Source of the DNA: an uncultured Eubacteriales bacterium
Lineage (GTDB): Bacteria; Bacillota; Clostridia; Lachnospirales; Cellulosilyticaceae
Length of the DNA stretch: 64,000 bases
Reading direction: 5' to 3'
Assembly: GCA_900551325.1 (NCBI GenBank)
Contig: URVM01000004.1
Coordinates: 62,001 to 126,000 of the forward strand
The notes beneath the pieces were generated by a model. It was not told the origin of the DNA. It ran no database searches and worked only from the letters and a program-made list of their open reading frames with translations. The position numbers and the translations under genes are program-made. Position 1 is the stretch's first letter. Each line of letters begins with the position of its first letter. Below are positions 27,143-35,822 of the stretch, in pieces.

Positions 27143-27592
27143 CTATTGTTTGTACTTTGTATTAAGTAGTATTTCTTCTGTCAAAGTTCTACCTCCTCTC
27201 CCTGCTAAAGTACACCTTATATACACCCAGTGCTCTCGCTGTTTGAAGGTCATCTCTTGAATATTGTTCGCTACTACGCTATCCTTATAAGTCATCTTAT
27301 ATAGGTCACTTACTCCTACATTCTCCTTAGTAATACTTAACACCTGACCATCTGTAAAGATAATCTTTCTAAGTCTTCCCTCTTCTTCATAAAAACTTAT
27401 CCCCTTTGCTACTTCAAACCTATCTTCTACAAAAAGCCTTATAAAGTTCATCTGCCTTCTAAGCCTTGCTTCTTCTACCATGCCCCTATGCCCTTCTAGT
27501 CCTGTAGCTGTAAAATTTAAAAGGCAACAAAAAAAGAGGCCAGTAATGGCAAGTGCCAATACAACCTCTAATAATGTCATACCCTTCTTCAT
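27143..27592 (-). CDS. Type IV pilin-like protein (pseudopilin)
   Basis: From the preferred ATG (27592) the protein starts MKKGMTLLEVVLALAITGL, a class III signal with cleavage after Gly4, Met at +1 and Glu at +5. The frame is open to 27634, overlapping the prepilin peptidase gene, but an AGAGGTGG ribosome binding site supports the later ATG. The head resembles GspJ/PilW-type minor pilins. It lies between the prepilin peptidase and the PilM-like gene. Confidence 0.75.
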   Translation of the reverse strand: MKKGMTLLEVVLALAITGLFFCCLLNFTATGLEGHRGMVEEARLRRQMNFIRLFVEDRFEVAKGISFYEEEGRLRKIIFTDGQVLSITKENVGVSDLYKMTYKDSVVANNIQEMTFKQREHWVYIRCTLAGRGGRTLTEEILLNTKYKQ

Positions 27593-27609
27593 CCCTGTTT
27601 GGCCACCTC

Positions 27610-28389
27610 TTACATCCATAATCCCAGATACCATCCTATTAACTGTTCTCCGTAAAATAGACTAATCAGTGCACCAATACTTAAAAAAGGTCCAAAAGGA
27701 AATTCTAAACTCTCCTTCTGCCTAGCATATAAAAAGATTCCATAAATAGAACCCGCTATTGAACCAATAAGTAAAGTTAAAAATACAAGACCAGGTGAAG
27801 TAAATAAACCAATCATACCCAAATACCTTACATCACCATAGCCCATGCCCTCCTTCTTCAATACCCAAAGAGCAATATAGAAAACGAGAGCCACTATTCC
27901 ATACCCAAGAGCCCCACCTAAAAGACTTTTTATAATAATCATAGCATCTTGGTGTAGGTAACTCAGTGCACCTTTTCCAAGTATTGCCACAATACACCCA
28001 AAAATAATCACTTCCGTCGGTAAAATCATATATCGCCAATCAATTAAAGTTAAAACAATGACCACCGACACAAAACAACAAGCCAAAATAGCCTCTATCG
28101 TAAACCCAAAATGATAAAAACTATAGACCCACCCTATACCATTTAGTAGCTCAATACAAGCATACTGAGGACTAATCTTCTCCTTACAATAACGACACCT
28201 TCCCCCAAGAAAAAGATAACTCAACACCGGCACCAAATCCAATGGCTCTAGTGTATGCTTACAACTTTGACAATGAGAAGGTGGAAAATTAATACTCTCC
28301 TCATTTGGAATACGGTAGATGCATACGTTGAGAAAACTCCCAATAATAAGCCCTATACAAAAAATAAAAAAGAAAATTATTGCTTCCAT
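27610..28389 (-). CDS. pilD: Prepilin peptidase (A24 family)
   Basis: PilD cleaves and N-methylates prepilins at the membrane. The N-terminal domain has two zinc-type Cys pairs (HCQSCKHT and CRYCKE). The two catalytic Asp are in TLIDWRYMILPTE and GYGDVRYLG. About eight membrane segments are visible. The start at 28389 follows GGGGGAAG; the in-frame GTG at 28410 precedes that site. It serves all pilins in the window as the only such peptidase seen. Confidence 0.94.
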   Translation of the reverse strand: MEAIIFFFIFCIGLIIGSFLNVCIYRIPNEESINFPPSHCQSCKHTLEPLDLVPVLSYLFLGGRCRYCKEKISPQYACIELLNGIGWVYSFYHFGFTIEAILACCFVSVVIVLTLIDWRYMILPTEVIIFGCIVAILGKGALSYLHQDAMIIIKSLLGGALGYGIVALVFYIALWVLKKEGMGYGDVRYLGMIGLFTSPGLVFLTLLIGSIAGSIYGIFLYARQKESLEFPFGPFLSIGALISLFYGEQLIGWYLGLWM

Positions 28390-28497
28390 AAAACTTCCCC
28401 CTATACTCACAAATCTTTAATTCTTTATGCTTATTCTAACATAAATTGCTATATTTTAAACATTTTTACATAATTCTAATATTAAATCTACAATAAA

Positions 28498-28528
28498 AAG
28501 ACTCCAAAGTTCATCACCTTGAAGTCTT
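28498..28528 (-). terminator. Terminator downstream of pilA
   Basis: Arms 28498-28510 and 28516-28528 pair over 13 bases (two G-U) with a five-base loop and a short U run. A smaller GC-rich hairpin with GCACC/GGTGC arms lies at 28584-28610, just after the pilin stop, and may protect the 3' end. The rest of the gap to the prepilin peptidase gene shows nothing else. Confidence 0.7.
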
Positions 28529-28631
28529 CTTATTAACTTAATTCTAACTATGTACCCCTATCAAATTGTTTCTAAGTTTTTACGCACCAGGCATCCTAGG
28601 CACAGGGTGCAACCCAAAACCTTGCTACTAA

Positions 28632-29099
28632 CTATTCTGGATAAACCCCTGCCGCTTGTGAACTTGATGTAGTACTTGTAACAGTCGAAGCTGAGACTGC
28701 TGCAGTAGCAGCTACTTCATACACTGCCTTTGTTACTGTACCGGCAGTTACATTTACACCAAATCCACCTTTAAATTTATCATTACCATATAATTTTTCT
28801 AAATCATTCTTTACTTTATTACCAGTATCAGTACCTGTTACAGTTATGGTTACCCCTCCACCTGACTTAGGTGCACCACCAATATATGTTATTGTTGTAT
28901 TATTATTTTCCGCCAAAGATGTTTGAACCATTCTTGCAACCTGTGTAGCTGCCGCTTTATTGTTTGATGTATTCGCCTTTTTTATGTACCCCAATAATGA
29001 TGGCACCATCATTGCTGCAAGTACACCAATGATTGCGATTACAACAATCATTTCTACTAATGTAAAGCCTTTTTTGTTTTTCTTAATTTGTTTGTTCAT
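28632..29099 (-). CDS. pilA: Major type IV pilin
   Basis: A 155-residue prepilin: KKGFTLVEMIVVIAIIG gives cleavage after Gly11, Phe at +1 and Glu at +5, then the long hydrophobic helix (AAMMVPSLLGYIKKA). The head is rich in Thr, Gly, Ala and Val, has no Cys pair, and ends SSQAAGVYPE. Length and low complexity are those of a Gram-positive major pilin. It has its own strong promoter and a terminator, in line with a highly made structural subunit, and lies between pilT and pilD. Confidence 0.88.
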   Translation of the reverse strand: MNKQIKKNKKGFTLVEMIVVIAIIGVLAAMMVPSLLGYIKKANTSNNKAAATQVARMVQTSLAENNNTTITYIGGAPKSGGGVTITVTGTDTGNKVKNDLEKLYGNDKFKGGFGVNVTAGTVTKAVYEVAATAAVSASTVTSTTSSSQAAGVYPE

Positions 29100-29154
29100 T
29101 TTAAAACTCCCCTCTTAAAAGTATTTAATATAAAACTCTTATTTTACTAATACA

Positions 29155-29183
29155 ATTATATAATATTTGTACAAGTATTTCAA
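29155..29183 (-). promoter_or_regulatory. Sigma-A-like promoter of pilA
   Basis: TTGAAA (29178-29183), 17 bases, TATAAT (29155-29160) on the minus strand, about 55 bases upstream of the pilin ATG; GAGGGGAG gives a strong ribosome binding site. No c-di-GMP riboswitch fold was recognised in the leader. Confidence 0.65.
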
Positions 29184-29224
29184 TATGAATTTATAAAATT
29201 TTTGTTTTTTTATACAATTTTATA

Positions 29225-30286
29225 CTACAAATAACGTTTTAAATCATCCGAATTAATACAACTACTTAATGCTGCTTGTAAACTAATAATTCCTTGTTTC
29301 ACTAAAGAGGCTAGATGGGCATCTAGTGTTTGCATTCCCACCTTAGCATTAGTTTGAATTGCTGCATTGATTTGATGCACTTTTTCATCACGGATCATAT
29401 TACGTATAGCATCTGTAACTACCATAATCTCCATAGCCAGTGCACGTCCTCTAGCATCTGCACGTAAGATTAAGTTTTGTGTAATAACCCCTTCCAATAC
29501 GTTGGCAAGCTGAATCCGAATTTGTCTTTGCTGGGCTGGTGGGAAAACGTCTATCATACGGTCTACTGTACTGGCTGCACCTTTTGTATGGAGTGTAGAA
29601 AATACTAAGTGACCTGTCTCTGCTGCTGTAATAGCTGCTTGAATCGTCTCAAGGTCACGCATTTCTCCTACTAGGATGACGTCAGGGTCTTCACGCATAG
29701 CAGAACGCAATGCTCTTGAGAAACTACTTGTATCGTCTCCTACTTCCCTTTGATTGATGATACAGTTACCATGTTTGTATAAATACTCAATAGGATCTTC
29801 AATAGTTATAACGTGGGCTCTACGACTTTTATTGACAAAGTCAATCATAGCAGCTAGTGTAGTAGACTTTCCACTTCCTGTAGGTCCTGTTACAAGGACT
29901 AGCCCCCTTGGTCTAGATGCTAAATCTTTTAGTACAGGTGGGAGCCCTAGCTCTTCCATAGTTGGAATACGATTAATTAAAAGACGGATAGCTAAACAGT
30001 AGCTATCTCTTTGTTTAAATGCATTGACACGAAAGCGCCCTATCCCTTCTAATATAAAAGAAAAGTCCACGTCCCCTTCTCGCTCTAGCACTTCTCGTCT
30101 TGCCTCATTTACAATGGAGTATACAAGTCTTTTAGCCGTTTCTTGTGTAATGACTGGGTACTCCCCTAATGTAACAATACTTCCATTGATTCTTACCATA
30201 GGTGGTACGCCTACAGTAATATGCATATCTGAACTTCCTTTCATAGCAGCTTCCCGAAGTAAAGTTGCTATATTCATCTCTAGCAT
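29225..30286 (-). CDS. pilT: Twitching motility ATPase PilT
   Basis: PilT is the retraction motor of type IV pili. The 353-residue protein has the N-terminal GSSDMHITVG motif, Walker A GPTGSGKST (134-142), the Asp box AMREDPDVILVGEMRD, and HLVFSTLHT. The ATG follows GGAGGG by six bases. It lies 11 bases after pilB, so extension and retraction motors are co-transcribed. Confidence 0.96.
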   Translation of the reverse strand: MLEMNIATLLREAAMKGSSDMHITVGVPPMVRINGSIVTLGEYPVITQETAKRLVYSIVNEARREVLEREGDVDFSFILEGIGRFRVNAFKQRDSYCLAIRLLINRIPTMEELGLPPVLKDLASRPRGLVLVTGPTGSGKSTTLAAMIDFVNKSRRAHVITIEDPIEYLYKHGNCIINQREVGDDTSSFSRALRSAMREDPDVILVGEMRDLETIQAAITAAETGHLVFSTLHTKGAASTVDRMIDVFPPAQQRQIRIQLANVLEGVITQNLILRADARGRALAMEIMVVTDAIRNMIRDEKVHQINAAIQTNAKVGMQTLDAHLASLVKQGIISLQAALSSCINSDDLKRYL

Positions 30287-30297
30287 GTTATTCCCTC

Positions 30298-31989
30298 CTA
30301 ATCAATGCTGTATGTAATCTTCATATATTCAGCTAGTGTAGTAACCCCTTCTAGTACAAGCTGCCTCATATTATCTTGGAGCAATATGGTTCCGTTCTTT
30401 TTCGCATAGTCTCGAAGCTCTTCTGCTTGTGCCCCGTGATTAATCATTTGTTTCATCTCACTATTTACTACAATGATTTCATGAATAGCTGTTCGCCCCT
30501 TATACCCTGTAAAGTTACAAGATTGACAGCCTTCCCCTTTATACAAGGTGATTTCTTCTTCTAACTTTAGCATTTCCATTTCTTCTCTCGAACTTATATA
30601 GGAACGTTTACAATATGGGCATATTTTACGTGCCAAACGTTGAGCAATAACTCCTACAATAGCCGATGAAACCATATAAGCTTCAATCCCCATATCTACA
30701 AGACGTACAATAGTACTTGCTGCATCGTTAGTATGAAGTGTACTAAATACTAAGTGACCTGTAATGGCGGCACGTATCGCGATAGAAGCCGTCTCCGCAT
30801 CACGAATCTCCCCAAGCATTATCACGTCTGGGTCTTGACGCAAGATGGAACGCAGACCACTAGCAAAGGTAAGACCAGCTTTATTATTAATTTGAACTTG
30901 GTTAATCCCATCTAGTTTCTTTTCTACTGGGTCTTCTAATGTAATAATGTTATCTGTTGGTTTATTGCGTGCTGCTAGAACTGCATATAATGTGGTAGAC
31001 TTACCACTTCCAGTAGGCCCTGTTACAAGGATGATGCCATTGGGACTTTTAGTAATCTTTTCAAAAAGCTCTCGGTTATGGTCTGTAAGCCCTAAGTCAT
31101 CAATAGTTGCTACACCACTATCCTGAGTATTTAAAATACGAATAACCACTTTTTCACCATAGGTTGTTGGAAGTACAGAAACACGCACATCTACTTTCTG
31201 CCCACTTTCCATAAGTTCAAAACGTCCGTCTTGCGGCGCACGCTTTTCTGCTATATTCATATTAGACATAATTTTAAGTCTTGTAATGATGGCATCATGT
31301 GCTGCTTTATTAATTTGCATTTGTTCTTGAAGCTCTCCATCAATACGCATACGCACCCTAGTATATTCTCTACCTGCTTCTATATGTATATCACTAGCAG
31401 CTAGCTTAACCCCTTGTTCAACAATGGAGTTTACCATTTTTACAACTGGTGCATTTTCTATAACCCCATTGCTATCAACAGCTGCCCCTACGTTTATAAT
31501 TTCCCTCGTATTAAGTTCTTGTTGCAACTGTTTGGCTGCTACAAAGGCATCACGCCCACTATAACAACGATCAATAATACTTTCAATATCACTTTTAATA
31601 CAAATAACTGTATTTACTTCACATCTTGTAGCAATGCGAATTTCTTCAATAGCGTACAAGTTTAAAGGGTCACTCATACCAACAGTGAGTATATTACCAT
31701 TTTTACCAAGAGGTACTGCTACATAACGACGTGCTATTTTTTCATCTAAAATATTGACAATTTCATTATTAATAGGATAATTCTTTAGATTAATAAAGGG
31801 TACCCGTAAGCGTTTAGAGAGAGATTGAGTCAGTTGCTCTTCGGTGATGTACTTTAAATTGACAAGCAAATCCCCTATACGCTTATCCCGATAAGTACTT
31901 TGCTGAATCTTAAGTGCATTATCTAATTGTTCCTGGGTAATTATCCCTTCTTCAACAAGAATGTCTCCTATTCTTAGATTTTTTCTCAT
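30298..31989 (-). CDS. pilB: Type IV pilus assembly ATPase PilB
   Basis: PilB powers pilus extension. The 563-residue protein starts with a GspE-type N-terminal domain (about 1-150), then the ATPase core with Walker A GPTGSGKST (324-332), Asp box RQDPDVIMLGEIRD, HLVFSTLHTNDAAST, and a four-Cys zinc site (CPYC ... CQSC). It is the only extension ATPase seen and probably serves both assembly sets. Confidence 0.96.
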   Translation of the reverse strand: MRKNLRIGDILVEEGIITQEQLDNALKIQQSTYRDKRIGDLLVNLKYITEEQLTQSLSKRLRVPFINLKNYPINNEIVNILDEKIARRYVAVPLGKNGNILTVGMSDPLNLYAIEEIRIATRCEVNTVICIKSDIESIIDRCYSGRDAFVAAKQLQQELNTREIINVGAAVDSNGVIENAPVVKMVNSIVEQGVKLAASDIHIEAGREYTRVRMRIDGELQEQMQINKAAHDAIITRLKIMSNMNIAEKRAPQDGRFELMESGQKVDVRVSVLPTTYGEKVVIRILNTQDSGVATIDDLGLTDHNRELFEKITKSPNGIILVTGPTGSGKSTTLYAVLAARNKPTDNIITLEDPVEKKLDGINQVQINNKAGLTFASGLRSILRQDPDVIMLGEIRDAETASIAIRAAITGHLVFSTLHTNDAASTIVRLVDMGIEAYMVSSAIVGVIAQRLARKICPYCKRSYISSREEMEMLKLEEEITLYKGEGCQSCNFTGYKGRTAIHEIIVVNSEMKQMINHGAQAEELRDYAKKNGTILLQDNMRQLVLEGVTTLAEYMKITYSID

Positions 31990-32027
31990 AATCCTCTCCT
32001 TACATGATTATCTACTTATATATTGAG

Positions 32028-32567
32028 TTATGGTATTATAAATTCAATAACACTTCCCGATGTACTTGGCACACTTGCTGTTGTCATGTTAATACATCTT
32101 ACACCTGTTTTTACCTTATATATTTCTTCTATTACTCCCCCGTCATTACGTTTTGCACTCACGGTAACATCTATCACTTTATTATTACTTGGGGATTTAT
32201 TAAACTCTAAACTAATTATGTTATCTCCCATAAAATTTCTATCATATACTATCTTTTCACCTGATGCTGTGCAATGTATAAGTCCTCTAGCATCTATATA
32301 TATATTCTGTATTGTGGTAGATGGTGTAGTGGGTATAGATGTAATATCTATATTTCTTGCAAATTTTAACCTATTGACCACATAATCTTGCACCATTAAC
32401 ACAGTATCTTTAGCATATGCTCGATCTTTGGTTCTAGCTACAATCCTAGTTCCTGTAATAAACATTTCTCCTATTGGAATTATTAATATTGCAACAATAG
32501 CCATAACTATTACTATCTCTACTAATGTCATTCCCTTTTTATTCTTTAAGAAACATACTTTTTTCAT
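32028..32567 (-). CDS. Minor type IV pilin (PilW/PilJ-type)
   Basis: From the ATG at 32567 the protein starts MKKVCFLKNKKGMTLVEIV: cleavage after Gly12, Met at +1 and Glu at +5, then a hydrophobic helix. The head (about 45-179) is of minor pilin size. GGGAGTAG precedes this ATG; the frame is open further up but into the upstream gene. It comes just before pilB. Confidence 0.78.
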   Translation of the reverse strand: MKKVCFLKNKKGMTLVEIVIVMAIVAILIIPIGEMFITGTRIVARTKDRAYAKDTVLMVQDYVVNRLKFARNIDITSIPTTPSTTIQNIYIDARGLIHCTASGEKIVYDRNFMGDNIISLEFNKSPSNNKVIDVTVSAKRNDGGVIEEIYKVKTGVRCINMTTASVPSTSGSVIEFIIP

Positions 32568-32571
32568 TATA

Positions 32572-33522
32572 CTACTCCCTATACTTTTCAAATACATAAC
32601 TTGTACTTCCAAAGGATAGCCCACTAGCGTTTCCTTCTATATTAATCCCATTTGAAGGGTAGAAATTACCACAATAGTGAATGTTAGTATTATTCATAAA
32701 TTTAATTATTGTTGGTCTTGAGTTCTTGTCTGGATCTGTACTCTTATCTGTAGGAGTAAAAATATTATACCTTAACACTTTTCCAGAACTATCCCTACCA
32801 TCAATCCCTATAACCCTACTATCCGTATAACTTACTTCTCCAATATTTGCTCCCGCTCCTCCACGTGTCATTCCGAAATATACTCTACTAGTAGGAGCTG
32901 TCTTAATCTTATATCCTAGTGTTGAACTTGGAACAATATGTATACGCTTCACAACACTAGATTCACCATATTCAAGTACTAAACAATTCTTATGGAGTGC
33001 TGCACTTGCATCCGTTGCATCTGGACTTGCACCTTGTGGGCATTCTTCAGCCATATCTGGTGAAGATCCCTTAAAATATCTATAAATATTAGCATCTTCT
33101 GTTATGTTAATATTTTTTAATAAAAAGTCACTCTCAGGAATAATTGAATATGGCTTTATCCTCAAAGCATTTTTAGCTGTTATTCTATGTGTCTCTGTTC
33201 CACTCACTCCTCTAGAAGTATTGCTACCACCAATAATTTCAATATTATTATTACTATCTTGTGCTTTTGTAGCATCAAAAGTCACAGGGTAAGATGTCTT
33301 AATTTTAACTTCTCCAAGATATGCTGAAAGGACACCTTCTATAGTAACAGGTCCTTCTGCTATTATCTCTATACCACTTACTGATAATATGTCACCTGCT
33401 ATGTTAACTGGTTTCCCAACACCTGTTGATTCAATCTTTACTGTGGGTCCATAGATACTTCCTGTAGAAATTCCATTTTTCGCCTTTAGGGCAATAGGAC
33501 TCCTGTTTCTTCTAATATTCCA
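32572..33522 (-). pseudogene. 3' part of a frameshifted large minor pilin (PilX-type), no own start
   Basis: This frame is open from 33522 to its stop at 32572 and continues the protein encoded by 33486-34172 after a one-base (-1) shift. The two frames overlap at 33486-33522. There is no ATG, GTG or TTG in the first 237 bases of it; the first possible start, a GTG at 33285, has no good ribosome binding site. The translated stretch (KNGISTGSIYGPTVKIESTG ... IAGDILSVSGIEIIAEG) has the same beta-rich style as the upstream part. The joined protein would be about 530 residues. It may be a real inactivation, a sequencing error, or phase variation. Confidence 0.7.
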
Positions 33523-34172
33523 TTATTAACCCCTGAAATAATATCACCTGTTATAAGTTTTCCATTAACTGATTGTATATTAATTACTCCATGACTTTGG
33601 ATGGTCTTTGCGGATAGATCACTATTAACAATAGCTCTTACTTCCCCTCCTTTGGAAAGTATATCCACAATTTCTAATTGATCTCGGATGTTCAAATCGA
33701 TATTTGAATGAACTACTAAGTTACTTGTTTCAGTAGAAACATCTTCCCTTATAATAGCAGTAACAGTTCCTTCTACCCCATTGTTGCTGTTTTTTGCAGT
33801 TCCTACAACCTTAACTTTAGGAACTCCTCCTTCTACTGTAGCTGATACATCTACATGACTTCTCCATATTCCTCCTTGGGCATCTCTAATCTCTACCTCG
33901 TCACTTGTTTTATCAATTAAATTCCCCCCAATACCTATTAATTCTTTTTGTTCTGAGTAACTTTTAGTATCATCCGTTATATAGCTAACACATGTATCTA
34001 CAATAGATTTAGCTGAAAAATAGGCTTGCCGCTTCTCTTTTTGATAAATAGCATTTTTATGTGAAGCTATCGTAACAGTCATTAGACCTACTGTAAGCAA
34101 CATAATAAATGTAAAAACAACAATTACAAACATTAATGTACTTCCTCTAGGTGACCTTTTATTTATCCCCAT
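33486..34172 (-). CDS. 5' part of a frameshifted large PilX-type minor pilin
   Basis: The 228-residue open frame has a membrane helix near the N terminus (RGSTLMFVIVVFTFIMLLTV, about 9-30) followed by a PilX-like helix (KRQAYFSAKSIVDTCVSYI). The rest has beta-strand repeats with hydrophobic alternation (NLVVHSNIDLNIRDQLEIV). It ends shortly after GILEETGVLLP, where the -1 frame continues with PIALKAKNGIS. As read, only a truncated product is made. In clostridial pilus clusters a large protein in this position is thought to cap or decorate the pilus tip. Confidence 0.7.
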   Translation of the reverse strand: MGINKRSPRGSTLMFVIVVFTFIMLLTVGLMTVTIASHKNAIYQKEKRQAYFSAKSIVDTCVSYITDDTKSYSEQKELIGIGGNLIDKTSDEVEIRDAQGGIWRSHVDVSATVEGGVPKVKVVGTAKNSNNGVEGTVTAIIREDVSTETSNLVVHSNIDLNIRDQLEIVDILSKGGEVRAIVNSDLSAKTIQSHGVINIQSVNGKLITGDIISGVNNGILEETGVLLP

Positions 34173-34199
34173 CTTTCTCCCCCCTATAAATTAATCCTC

Positions 34200-34526
34200 C
34201 TAATATATCCACTTAAAAGGTTTAAAATACCTATATGTAGCACCACTTTCGTTTCCACTATAATAACTTCCTGTAACTACCATCGAAATAGACCCTGTCG
34301 AGGTAGGGAATGTAAGTGTTACAGTAGAATCTGAAGTTACTCCAACACGTGTTTCTATTTCACTTGCCGCTCTATTATTAATACGCGTAATTTCATTTGA
34401 ACGTTTTTGTAAATTTAATGCAGTTGTCAAAATTCTTCCTAATGCTAATAATACAATACTCATAATAGCCATCGTAATAATAGTTTCTACTAAAGTAAAA
34501 CCTTTTCCCTTTTTAATATCCTCCAC
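34200..34526 (-). CDS. Minor type IV pilin (PilV-type)
   Basis: A 108-residue prepilin with the signal MEDIKKGKGFTLVETII (cleavage after Gly9, Glu at +5) and a hydrophobic helix. The head is short. The GTG start sits directly on the GGAG of the ribosome binding site, so the true start may differ by a few codons. It stands between pilO and the large PilX-type gene, as PilV does in other clostridial clusters. Confidence 0.72.
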   Translation of the reverse strand: MEDIKKGKGFTLVETIITMAIMSIVLLALGRILTTALNLQKRSNEITRINNRAASEIETRVGVTSDSTVTLTFPTSTGSISMVVTGSYYSGNESGATYRYFKPFKWIY

Positions 34527-34534
34527 CTCCTTTA

Positions 34535-35230
34535 CTAGAATTTATAGTCAAATACTCCATCATTTTCTTTATGTATACTATACAAAGTAATATTGATACT
34601 TGTTGTCTTTTCATCATCTACATCAAAAGTTGTAAAAGCAACGTTATTTACAATACCGTGTTTTTCCAGATGTGAAATCTCACTAACTAAGTTCATAATC
34701 TTAGCTTTTGTTCCTTTTAGGTTAAGTGTAAGGTCTGTTTTTACTACTTGGTCTACGCCTCCCTCTACCGGTGGTGTTTCTTCTACTTGACCCACCTCAA
34801 CTGTTGTTGAATTAACTATATTATTAAAGTACTCCCCGATTGGATAAGAAAGTGCAGTAGTTGTTTTTACATAAGGTGTAACAGTTGTTACTTGTGGATC
34901 ACCTAAGGCTAAACTTTCAACTGTTACTTGATTCTTGTTTGCTAGGGCACCTATCCATATATGTATAAATTCTTTATCTACTATATTGAAGAACGGTGGG
35001 ATCATATCTTGTGTGCTTAATAAAATTTGCTCAATTTCAGCATCAATTGTATTTGCTCTTGCTAAAAGTTGATCTGTTTGAAACTTACTATCTTCAGCTA
35101 CTAAAAGTTGATCTTTTAATTCTTTACGTTTTGTCATCCCCGGAGTGATTACTAAATTAATATTAATAACAACGATCATTACGAGCACTAAAAAGAAAAT
35201 AAGATTCCTTTCTTTATTTGTCATCTTCAT
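34535..35230 (-). CDS. pilO: Type IV pilus assembly protein PilO
   Basis: A bitopic protein: one membrane helix (about 10-27, NLIFFLVLVMIVVININL), a coiled coil (KRKELKDQLLVAEDSKFQ) and a ferredoxin-like outer domain. PilO pairs with PilN in the alignment complex. The ATG at 35230 (MKMTNKERN) follows GGAGGTG, so it is preferred over a TTG further upstream. It overlaps the end of pilN by 17 bases. Confidence 0.82.
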   Translation of the reverse strand: MKMTNKERNLIFFLVLVMIVVININLVITPGMTKRKELKDQLLVAEDSKFQTDQLLARANTIDAEIEQILLSTQDMIPPFFNIVDKEFIHIWIGALANKNQVTVESLALGDPQVTTVTPYVKTTTALSYPIGEYFNNIVNSTTVEVGQVEETPPVEGGVDQVVKTDLTLNLKGTKAKIMNLVSEISHLEKHGIVNNVAFTTFDVDDEKTTSINITLYSIHKENDGVFDYKF

Positions 35231-35807
35231 TGTTTTCACCTCCTGGAACAATACCTAAAGAAATGGTCGTTGTATTACTACTTCCATCTTCTCCAGCTCT
35301 TGTATAACCACTATATGCTACACCAAATATGTTTTTTTGCTTACGTAAGCGGTTTACATATTGAGCAATCTTTTCATTTTGATCTGCCTTACATTGAATA
35401 CCTATAGTGCCTCCTGAGAAGCTAAAGCTTTCAATGACTAGTCCATTAGGTGCTAAATTCACTATACTATCAAATAAAGCCTGGTCTGGCTTGATTTGTG
35501 TCTTAATCTTTTGTGTTGCTGTAGCAATGCCATTGTAGTAATTTGTAGCATTTGTTAGTACCTTTTCTTTTTCTGTTAAGACTGCTAACTTTTGCTGTAC
35601 ATCTGGTGAATTAATATAGTCATTGATTATATTGATTTCCTCTTGAATACTAGTATTCGTTACAGTAAATGCAGTAAAAAGTCCAAATGTTAAAACAATC
35701 ATCACCGCAACAATACCAATTTGTACTGTTGTTTCTTTAGAAATATTTTTTTCTCTTTTTTGTACTTCATAATAGCGATCAAAAAAGTTTATATCTTTAA
35801 TGAACAT
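35214..35807 (-). CDS. pilN: Type IV pilus assembly protein PilN
   Basis: A 197-residue bitopic protein: short cytoplasmic N terminus with KDINFFDRYYEVQ (a variant of the INLLP motif that binds PilM), a membrane helix (about 29-50), a coiled coil and an outer domain with GLVIESFSFSGGTIGIQCKA. It lies between pilM and pilO. Confidence 0.85.
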   Translation of the reverse strand: MFIKDINFFDRYYEVQKREKNISKETTVQIGIVAVMIVLTFGLFTAFTVTNTSIQEEINIINDYINSPDVQQKLAVLTEKEKVLTNATNYYNGIATATQKIKTQIKPDQALFDSIVNLAPNGLVIESFSFSGGTIGIQCKADQNEKIAQYVNRLRKQKNIFGVAYSGYTRAGEDGSSNTTTISLGIVPGGENNEDDK

Positions 35808-35822
35808 CTTGATCTCCCCCTC

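Noticed and set aside
33486..33522. Programmed -1 ribosomal frameshift in the large pilin gene
   Set aside because: No in-phase slippery heptamer of the X-XXY-YYZ type lies in the 37-base overlap. An indel mutation or sequencing error is simpler.
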